Shown in pieces: positions 49,869 to 56,208 of a stretch of 64,000 bases of DNA (position 1 is the stretch's first letter; each line of letters begins with the position of its first letter). The notes beneath the pieces are model-generated. The model was given only the letters and a program-made list of their open reading frames with translations. It was not told the DNA's origin and made no database searches. Source of the stretch: Alphaproteobacteria bacterium (GTDB lineage: Bacteria; Pseudomonadota; Alphaproteobacteria; UBA8366; Aestuariispiraceae); contig JANSXE010000007.1 in the NCBI GenBank assembly GCA_024743195.1, forward strand, positions 124,001 through 188,000, in the 5' to 3' direction. A program made the position numbers and the translations under genes.

Positions 49869-51254
49869 TCAACCGTCCGCCGTCTCGACGATCGCCTCCG
49901 CCGCCCAGAGGCCGGTCATGTAGGCGCCGTGGGTGGTGCCGTGAAAGTCGAAATAGGTGTGCTCGCCGGCGAAGAAGACGACGTCCTCAACCGGTTCGCG
50001 CAGGTCGTCGTAATCGTCCGGCGTGATCCCGACGCCGGTGTAGGAATAGGCGCCCAGCGTGTCGGGATCGCGGCTCCAGCGGGTGACGATCATCTGGGTC
50101 GGGTCCTCGACGCCGTCCCAGGCGGTCTGCATCACCGCCTTGATCTCGGCCCAGATCTCGGCGTCCGACTTGGCCTCCGCGACCCCGGCGTAGTTCCCGA
50201 AGCTGAGCGCCACCAGGATGTTCTGGTCGGTAAAGGTGCGATAGTTGAGGACGTAGGGCCACTTGCCCTTCTCCTCGGTCATGAAGCCGAAATACTGCAC
50301 GTCGGTTGGCCAGAAGGCGCGCTCGAACTTGAGCGCGACCTTGGTGACGTCGCCCATCGGCAGATCCTCGATCCGCGAGCGGTGGCCGCGCGGCAGCGGC
50401 GGGTCGAAGCCGATCTGACCCGCCTTGAGCGCCCCCAGCGGCGCGGTGCAGACGACGTAGTCGGCTTCGAAACGCTGCTCCCCGTCCGGCCCGTCGGCGT
50501 AGATATAGGCGCCGTCGCCCTGCTCATACTCGACCAGCGTCGCCTTGGTGGAGAAGCGGATGTCGAGGCCGGCCGCCAAGGGCGCGAGGATCTTGTCGTA
50601 GCCGCCGGTCAGCACCACGTCGGCGCCGGGATAGACGTCGTCCTCGTCATAGTAGGAGGCGCTCAACTTCTCGATCGGCCCGCCGGTCGAGAATTCGGTG
50701 AAGGCCGTCAGCGCCCAGCGGATCAGCGGATCCCTCGCCGTCGACGGCGTGATGTCCTTGAGCGCCGCGTCGAGGCTGCGCCGGTCGGTCATCTCCAGCG
50801 TTTCGTCGATCTCCTCCAGCATCTCCCAGTAGCGCTCGTCGAGATCGGTGAGGTCCGCATCCGAGACCCGGTCGCCCGCGGCGTCATAGACCACGAGGTT
50901 GTCGTCGTCGGTGACGAACAGGTCCGCGCCGACGGCCTCGGCCAAGTCCATCACCGGATTGCCGCCGTTGGGTCCGTGGATCCAGCCTGCCCCGATCTCG
51001 AAGGGCGCGCCCAGGGAATAGTCGGTCAACAGCCGGCCGCCGATATGCGGCTTGGCCTCCAGCACCGTCACCTTGGCGCCCAGATCGGCCAGCGCCCGCG
51101 CCGCGCCCAGGCCGGCGATCCCGGCGCCGATCACCGTCACCCAGACGTCCTGCAGGCTCTGCGCCTCGGCGCGTCCCAAGGGGCCGGTGGACAGGGCGGC
51201 CGCGGCCAGCACGAGTTTCGCCGCCTCACGGCGGCTCAAATGCGATCGGATCAT
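49869..51254 (-). CDS. Tat-exported flavin amine oxidase (polyamine oxidase-like)
   Basis: 461 residues. The N terminus carries a Tat-like signal (LSRREAAKLVLAAAALSTG), then the FAD-binding motif VTVIGAGIAGLGAARALADLGAKVTVLEAKPHIGGR, quoted here in parts. The middle has the substrate half with EIGAGWIHGPNGGNP. The C terminus closes with FFAGEHTYFDFHGTTHGAYMTG, typical of amine oxidases and plant or yeast polyamine oxidases. It would oxidise an amine in the periplasm, giving an aldehyde and hydrogen peroxide. Start at 51254 was chosen because it opens the signal; upstream in-frame sequence does not fit. It lies next to a polyamine-type transporter operon. Confidence 0.82.
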   Translation of the reverse strand: MIRSHLSRREAAKLVLAAAALSTGPLGRAEAQSLQDVWVTVIGAGIAGLGAARALADLGAKVTVLEAKPHIGGRLLTDYSLGAPFEIGAGWIHGPNGGNPVMDLAEAVGADLFVTDDDNLVVYDAAGDRVSDADLTDLDERYWEMLEEIDETLEMTDRRSLDAALKDITPSTARDPLIRWALTAFTEFSTGGPIEKLSASYYDEDDVYPGADVVLTGGYDKILAPLAAGLDIRFSTKATLVEYEQGDGAYIYADGPDGEQRFEADYVVCTAPLGALKAGQIGFDPPLPRGHRSRIEDLPMGDVTKVALKFERAFWPTDVQYFGFMTEEKGKWPYVLNYRTFTDQNILVALSFGNYAGVAEAKSDAEIWAEIKAVMQTAWDGVEDPTQMIVTRWSRDPDTLGAYSYTGVGITPDDYDDLREPVEDVVFFAGEHTYFDFHGTTHGAYMTGLWAAEAIVETADG

Positions 51255-51335
51255 GACGGGGTCCCCCAGTGCGCCGGTCAGGCTTTGAGCGACGACGATA
51301 CGCCGAACGAGCACGCCGGGTCAGCGAAAAACCGC

Positions 51336-51752
51336 CTACGCCGCGGCGCGCTGACGCAGATGCTGCAAGCCGCTTTCGAAAACGCCCTGAACCGTCGCCT
51401 CGACCTCGCGCGGATCGGCCTCTCCGGTCACGTCGAAGCGGGCCGACCAGCGCACGACCGCGCCGCCGGCGCCGTCCTCCTCGACATGAAACAGCGCCTG
51501 GTAACTGGCGACCGGCAGCGGCCCGTGAACGATGCGGTAGCTGTAGGCGCGCGCCGTCTCGTCGCGCTGCAGCAGCACCTCGAGCGCCTCCGCGCCGTCG
51601 ACCAGCGTCAGGCGCCGCTGGCGCCCGCCCTCCTCCAGCACGCACCGCGCCACCGCCGGATGCCAATCCGCCAGCGCGCCGAAGTCTCCAGCGAGCTTCC
51701 AGACCGTCTCAGGCGCCGCGGCGATCGCGACCTCGGCTTCGGCGCTGGGCAT
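51336..51752 (-). CDS. SRPBCC-family (polyketide cyclase/START-like) protein
   Basis: 138 residues forming one START-like barrel: ETVWKLAGDFGALADWHPAV in the first part and PVASYQALFHVEEDGAGG in the later strands, then a terminal helix FESGLQHLRQRAAA. The fold binds small hydrophobic ligands. No catalytic residues can be assigned. Confidence 0.75.
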   Translation of the reverse strand: MPSAEAEVAIAAAPETVWKLAGDFGALADWHPAVARCVLEEGGRQRRLTLVDGAEALEVLLQRDETARAYSYRIVHGPLPVASYQALFHVEEDGAGGAVVRWSARFDVTGEADPREVEATVQGVFESGLQHLRQRAAA

Positions 51753-51859
51753 GCCGTCCTCTCGTCACTTCGAAGAGCGGACAGCAAACCACCCGGCGCC
51801 GGGTCGGTAAAGGCCGTCAGGCGCCGCCGCCGCTCCAAAACCGCATTGGCGGAGCGCAT

Positions 51860-51908
51860 CTAGTATCGTATAAAGTAGGATAATATCTGACTATGAGGCG
51901 TTGTCTCG
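51860..51908 (+). promoter_or_regulatory. AT-rich promoter/operator region of parDE
   Basis: A 30-bp AT-rich stretch (around TATAAA at 51870 and GATAATAT at 51880) stands out of GC-rich surroundings just before parD. ParD antitoxins repress their own promoter, so the operator probably lies here. No perfect palindrome is visible. Confidence 0.4.
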
Positions 51909-52160
51909 ATGATCAAGAAGAGCATTACAATCACTCAACAGCAGGCGGCCTGGATCGAGGCGCGGATCGCGTCCGGCGACTACGCCTCCGACAGCGAGGT
52001 CGTCCGGGAGGCGTTGCGCGAGAAGCAACATCGCGCCGCCGAGATCGACCGCATTCGGGCCGCCCTGATCCAAGGGGAAGCAAGCGGCTTCTCCGAGGCC
52101 GGCAAGGAAGACATTCGCCGCGCCGTGAAAGACGCGCTCGCCCGTGACGAGGCGCTATAG
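51909..52160 (+). CDS. parD: Type II antitoxin, ParD family
   Basis: 83 residues. The N-terminal ribbon-helix-helix is KKSITITQQQAAWIEARI, followed by SGDYASDSEVVREALRE, typical of ParD. The C-terminal helix binds the toxin. Overlaps parE by 17 bp. Probably represses its own operon. Confidence 0.88.
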   Translation: MIKKSITITQQQAAWIEARIASGDYASDSEVVREALREKQHRAAEIDRIRAALIQGEASGFSEAGKEDIRRAVKDALARDEAL

Positions 52161-52434
52161 GCTAAGCCGCGAGGCGGAGGGCGATATTGCCCGGCTCTAT
52201 CGCTTCGGCGTGAAGACCTTCGGTTTGGCTCAAGCCGACGCCTACTTTGATGGGTTGTTCGAACGCTTGCACCAGATCGCGGAGACGCCCCAACGCTATC
52301 CTTCACTCGATGAGATACGCGCTGGATACCGCCGATCTGTCTTCGCCGCGCACTCGATCTACTTCCGTTTGTCTCCGGACGGCGTGGTTGAGATCATGCG
52401 CGTGTTGGGACGCGAAGATACGGACGCGCTGTGA
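52144..52434 (+). CDS. parE: Type II toxin, ParE/RelE superfamily
   Basis: 96 residues from a GTG start inside the end of parD. The pattern YRLSREAEGDIARLYRFGVKTFG, then RYPSLDEIRAGYRRSVFAAHSIYFR and VEIMRVLGREDTDAL, is typical of ParE. ParE proteins inhibit DNA gyrase. The conserved C-terminal Arg and His residues appear intact, so the toxin looks active. Confidence 0.88.
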   Translation: MTRRYRLSREAEGDIARLYRFGVKTFGLAQADAYFDGLFERLHQIAETPQRYPSLDEIRAGYRRSVFAAHSIYFRLSPDGVVEIMRVLGREDTDAL

Positions 52435-52481
52435 TGAGGCAGGCGGAAGCCGAGCGCTTACTCAATCTCCTAGTCAATGCA

Positions 52482-52940
52482 CTATCTCTGTCTAGCCGGA
52501 TCGCCTTTCGCGAATTTCGCTGAGCCGCGACCGATGTGCTCAGAGAGAGGCTCATCGACGTCACGGATAACTGTCCCGTCTTCATCCCGAACCAACTCGC
52601 GATACCGGTCGCTTTCGCGGTCGATATGCCGCTCCTTGTAGACGAAATCATCCTTGCTCTTGCGCGGCTCCGACCCGACGAAGCCTTCCAGCTTAAACTT
52701 GCGCTTACCGCTTCGCGCCGGATCCTTCAGCTTCCATCGAACAGCCTCGCGTAGCCGCAGACCCGTCCTGGCAATAAGGTGAAACTCCCTCTTGTGCGAA
52801 CCGCACTCCGGGCAAGGCGAGACGTCTCCGGACTTGCCGAGCGCGTCGGCCGATAACGCCTGCCCGCAATCGGCGCATTTTCCTTTCAACTCAGTTTCTT
52901 GCATGGCTTCTTGCATGGCGCTTTGCCCTGCTAGGTTCAT
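52482..52940 (-). CDS. Zinc-ribbon protein with conserved charged C-terminal motif, unknown function
   Basis: 152 residues. One zinc ribbon near the N terminus is formed by CADCGQAL and CPECGSH (two CxxC pairs). The C-terminal half is basic and acidic by turns: RHIDRESDRYRELVRDEDG and RDVDEPLSEHIGRGSAKF. The latter part resembles a motif I remember from scattered hypothetical proteins in mobile regions, but I cannot name the family. GC bias is clearly lower than in neighbours, which suggests transfer together with parDE. Start at 52940 has GAGG 4 nt upstream; later Met starts are possible. Confidence 0.6.
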   Translation of the reverse strand: MNLAGQSAMQEAMQETELKGKCADCGQALSADALGKSGDVSPCPECGSHKREFHLIARTGLRLREAVRWKLKDPARSGKRKFKLEGFVGSEPRKSKDDFVYKERHIDRESDRYRELVRDEDGTVIRDVDEPLSEHIGRGSAKFAKGDPARQR

Positions 52941-53013
52941 CGTCCTCGCGCGGAGACGCCGAAAGACCCTGACCACAGACAGAACCAGACACATAACCCA
53001 TTCTGTATTCCGC

Positions 53014-54150
53014 TCAAGCCGGATGCGTGCGCTCCCACTGGTCGGCGAAGTCGGCGAGCCGGATGGGGCGGCGTTTGCGGCCCCAGGCGCCGGGCTTGTC
53101 CTCGAAGACGCCGGCGACGGCCGACCCGCAGGCGGTGCAGTGGCCGCCCTGGCCCAGCGACCAGCGGGTGATCTCGTACCAGTCGCGGCCGATCACGGGC
53201 GCCGCGCAGCCGGGGCAATAGGTGCTGCCGGTCGCCTCATGGTGGATGTTGCCGGTATAGGGGTAGTGCAGGCCCGCCGCCTTGGCGATGCGGTGGGCGC
53301 GCATCAGGGTCTCCGGCGGGGTGTTGGTCTTGTCCTTCATCCGATAGTCCGGGTGGAAGGCGGTGAAGTGGATCGGAACGTCCGGCCCGCACTGTTCCGC
53401 CACCCATTGGCAGAGCCGCTCCAACTCCTCCTCGGAATCGTTCTCGCCGGGGATCAAGAGCGTCGTCAGCTCGGTCCAGCAGTCGGTCTCCTTGACCAGC
53501 CACTCGATCGTCTCGAGCACGGGCTGCAGCCGTCCGCTGCACAGCTTATGGTAAAAATCCTCGGTGAAGCCCTTGAGGTCGATGTTGGCCGCGTCCATGC
53601 GCGAGAAAAAATCCTCGCGCGCGGCCTCCTTCACATAGGCGGCGCTGACGGCCACGTTCTTGATACCGCGCGCCCGGCAGGCGTCGGCCACGTCGGTCGC
53701 GTACTCCAGGAAGATGACCGGGTCGTTGTAGGTGTAGGCCACCGAGCGGCAGCCCGTGCGCTCGGCCGCCTCCGCGATGGCGCCCGGCGGCGCGTGGTCC
53801 ATCAGCCGGTCCATCTCGCGGCTCTTGGAGATGTCCCAGTTCTGGCAGAACTTGCAGGTCAGATTGCAGCCAGCGGTGCCGAAGCTCAGCACCGGGGTTC
53901 CGGGCAGGAAGTGGTTAAGCGGCTTTTTCTCAATCGGATCGATGCAATAACCGGAAGACCTGCCGTAGGTGGTGAGCACCAGTTCGTCGCCGGCGCGGGC
54001 GCGCACAAAGCACAGGCCCCGCTGCCCCTCGTGCAGCTTGCACTCGCGCGGGCAGACGTCGCATTGGATGCGACCGTCCTCCAGCCGCCGCCAGTGGCGG
54101 GCTGGAACGCCCTCGATCACATCGTCCTTGAGGGTGACCGCGTCGGTCAT
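53014..54150 (-). CDS. amrS: AmmeMemoRadiSam system radical SAM enzyme
   Basis: 378 residues. The radical SAM cluster motif is CNLTCKFC, set in FGTAGCNLTCKFCQNWDISK. Other cysteines form a preceding CDVCPRECKL group and a later CPGC and CTACG pair, so extra metal or cluster binding is possible. The family, close to PflA-like activases, has the pattern YGRSSGYCIDPIEKKPLNHF. It is always found with Memo and AMMECR1 homologues, as here. The chemical product is not known. Divergent from the memo gene. Confidence 0.92.
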   Translation of the reverse strand: MTDAVTLKDDVIEGVPARHWRRLEDGRIQCDVCPRECKLHEGQRGLCFVRARAGDELVLTTYGRSSGYCIDPIEKKPLNHFLPGTPVLSFGTAGCNLTCKFCQNWDISKSREMDRLMDHAPPGAIAEAAERTGCRSVAYTYNDPVIFLEYATDVADACRARGIKNVAVSAAYVKEAAREDFFSRMDAANIDLKGFTEDFYHKLCSGRLQPVLETIEWLVKETDCWTELTTLLIPGENDSEEELERLCQWVAEQCGPDVPIHFTAFHPDYRMKDKTNTPPETLMRAHRIAKAAGLHYPYTGNIHHEATGSTYCPGCAAPVIGRDWYEITRWSLGQGGHCTACGSAVAGVFEDKPGAWGRKRRPIRLADFADQWERTHPA

Positions 54151-54304
54151 CGCATCGCACTCCTGAGGTCTATCCGCTCTCCCCTCTCAAAAACCCGTCT
54201 GCCGCTGCACATATTGGAACGGATAGGGTACCATACCAGAGGCGCGCCACGCGCCGGGAATTCGCTTCCGAGGCGAACACGAAAGGGACGGGACGCAGGC
54301 AGCC

Positions 54305-55129
54305 ATGGCCCAGATCCACCTCCACCCGACCAAGCGCGCCGCCGGCCTGCGCCGGCCCGCGGTCGCGGGCATGTTCTATCCGGGCGATCCGACGGAGCTG
54401 GAGACCCTGGTCGACCGGCTGCTGGGCGAGGCGGGGCCGCAGCCCGGCCCGGCGCCGAAGGCGATCATCGCGCCGCACGCCGGCTACATCTATTCCGGCG
54501 CACTGGCGGCCAGGGCGCACGCCCGCCTGATCCCGGCGCGCGAGGAGATAGAGCGCATCGTCCTGATGGGCCCCTGCCACCGGGTGGCGGTTCGCGGGCT
54601 GGCCGCGACATCGGCGGCCGTCTGGGAGACGCCGCTCGGCCGCACGCCGATCGCGCGATCGGCGTTGGACGCGGTCGCGGGGCTCGCGCAGGTCGTCACC
54701 TCCGACCCCGCCCATGCGCAGGAGCACAGTCTGGAGGTCCACCTCCCCTTCCTGCAGCGCGTCCTGAAGCCGGGCTTCACGCTCCTGCCCTTCGCCGTCG
54801 GCGCGGCGACCGCCGCGGAGGTGGCGGAGGTGCTCGACGCGCTCTGGGGCGGGCCGGAGACGCGCATCGTGATCTCCACCGACCTCAGCCACTTCCTCGA
54901 CTACGAGAGCGCGCGGGCGCTCGATTCCAAGACGGCCGAGGCGATCGAGCGGCTCGACTGGCCGGCGCTGAGGCGCGAGCAGGCCTGCGGGCGCACGCCC
55001 ATGTCCGGCCTGTTGGAGATCGCAAAGCGCCGCCGGCTCGCGATCGAGCGGATCGGGCTCTGCTCCTCCGGCGACACGGCGGGCCCTCGCGACCGGGTCG
55101 TCGGCTACGGCGCCTGGGCGGTGCAGTGA
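54305..55129 (+). CDS. amrB: AmmeMemoRadiSam system protein B (Memo family)
   Basis: 274 residues. Memo-like fold related to class III extradiol dioxygenases: RRPAVAGMFYPGDP, APHAGYIYSGALAARAH, IVLMGPCHRVAVRGLA, AQEHSLEVHLPFLQRV and STDLSHFLDY. The His and Cys-like positions of the metal site are retained in the APHAGY, GPCHRV and EHSLE segments. The biological reaction is not established. The AMMECR1 gene follows after 15 bp. Confidence 0.93.
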   Translation: MAQIHLHPTKRAAGLRRPAVAGMFYPGDPTELETLVDRLLGEAGPQPGPAPKAIIAPHAGYIYSGALAARAHARLIPAREEIERIVLMGPCHRVAVRGLAATSAAVWETPLGRTPIARSALDAVAGLAQVVTSDPAHAQEHSLEVHLPFLQRVLKPGFTLLPFAVGAATAAEVAEVLDALWGGPETRIVISTDLSHFLDYESARALDSKTAEAIERLDWPALRREQACGRTPMSGLLEIAKRRRLAIERIGLCSSGDTAGPRDRVVGYGAWAVQ

Positions 55130-55144
55130 GAGGAGGACGCGAGA

Positions 55145-55735
55145 ATGGCTGAGGCGGCGACCCTCCCCGACCCGCAGACGATCGCGGCCGAACATGGCGA
55201 CGCGCTGCTCGGGATCGTCGGGCGCACCATCGACAGCGGGATCGCCAAGGGCAAGCCGCCGCAGGTGGCGCTGCAGAGCTTCGCGCCCGCGCTGCAGGCC
55301 CCGGGCGCCAGCTTCGTGACGATCGAGAAGGCCGGCGCGCTGCGCGGCTGCATCGGCAGCCTGCAGGCGCACCGTCCGCTGATCGAGGATTTGGTGCAGA
55401 ACGCCTTCTCCGCCGCCTTCAAGGACCCGCGCTTCCCGCCGGTCAGCGCCGAGGAGCGCCCGGCGCTCGCCTGGTCGATCTCGCTGCTCTCCCAGCCGGA
55501 AGAGATGGCGGGCCTGAAGGACGAGGCGGATCTGCTCGCCCGCCTCGAGCCCGGCGCCGACGGCGTCATCCTGGCCGAGGGCGCCCGCCGCGCCACCTTC
55601 CTGCCGCAGGTCTGGGAGCAGATTCCCGATCCCCGCGACTTCATCGGCCGGCTGAAGCTGAAGGCCGGCCTGTCTCCCGTTCATTGGTCGGCGCAGATGC
55701 GCGTCTGGCGCTACGGCGTCGTGAAGATCGGGTAG
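55145..55735 (+). CDS. amrA: AmmeMemoRadiSam system protein A (AMMECR1 domain)
   Basis: 196 residues, single AMMECR1 domain. The family's conserved hexapeptide LRGCIG is present in GALRGCIGSLQAHRPLIEDL, and the trailing pieces FKDPRFPPVSAEE and FLPQVWEQIPDPRDFIGRLKLKAGL also match. Human AMMECR1 is linked to Alport syndrome with intellectual disability; its reaction is unknown. GGAGG is 11 nt before the ATG. Third member of the tripartite set. Confidence 0.93.
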   Translation: MAEAATLPDPQTIAAEHGDALLGIVGRTIDSGIAKGKPPQVALQSFAPALQAPGASFVTIEKAGALRGCIGSLQAHRPLIEDLVQNAFSAAFKDPRFPPVSAEERPALAWSISLLSQPEEMAGLKDEADLLARLEPGADGVILAEGARRATFLPQVWEQIPDPRDFIGRLKLKAGLSPVHWSAQMRVWRYGVVKIG

Positions 55736-55749
55736 GTCGAGCCGACGCC

Positions 55750-56040
55750 TCAAGCGCCCGCGACCAGCGCCCCTTCGGCCTGCGCCGCCGCGGCGAGCCG
55801 TCGGTCCTTTGCCGCCAGAGGCAGGCCGCGCCTCTGCGCCTGCAGGAGCGCGTTCGCCGCTTCGAAGCGCCAGATAACTGGCGCCGCCGGCGCCGCCGCC
55901 TCCTCGTCCGATCGGGCGGAGGGCGGGCGCAATTCCGCCACCACGCGGTCGCGCCGCGTGATCAGCACCCGCTCTCCCAATTCGACCCGGCGGAGCAACT
56001 CGGGAAGACGGCTCTTGGCTTCGTACCTGCCGATCTTCAT
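55750..56040 (-). pseudogene. Phd antitoxin fused to a collapsed VapC toxin
   Basis: 96 residues that join two genes. Residues 1-40 (MKIGRYEAKSRLPELLRRVE, then LGERVLITRRDRVVAELRPP) are an almost complete Phd/YefM antitoxin. Residues 55-96 match only the beginning (VIWRFEAANALLQAQRRG) and the end (GLPLAAKDRRLAAAAQAEG) of a PIN-domain VapC toxin. The central part, with most of the acidic active site, is gone. The junction falls on a repeated RRG coding sequence that both VapC segments normally contain, so a deletion between direct repeats explains it. The toxin activity must be lost; whether the antitoxin part is still used is unknown. Confidence 0.7.
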
Positions 56041-56208
56041 GGCGCAGCCTCCCGTGAATCCTGATGCGATGAGTCTAGCCGAAGGGATGCCGGGCCGCCA
56101 GAGCCGCCCGCCTTCATTGACCTGTCGCCGCCCTCCCCTAATATCGCCAGCGCCTCATTCGGGCCCGCTGCGGCGGGCTCTTATCGTTACGCGCGGGGAG
56201 AAAGCGAC

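Noticed and set aside
56163-56178. GCCCGC-TGCG-GCGGGC hairpin before the CoxL-like gene as a terminator
   Set aside because: Only a 6-bp stem, no T-run, and it sits in the leader of the CoxL-like gene rather than after a gene end on that strand.
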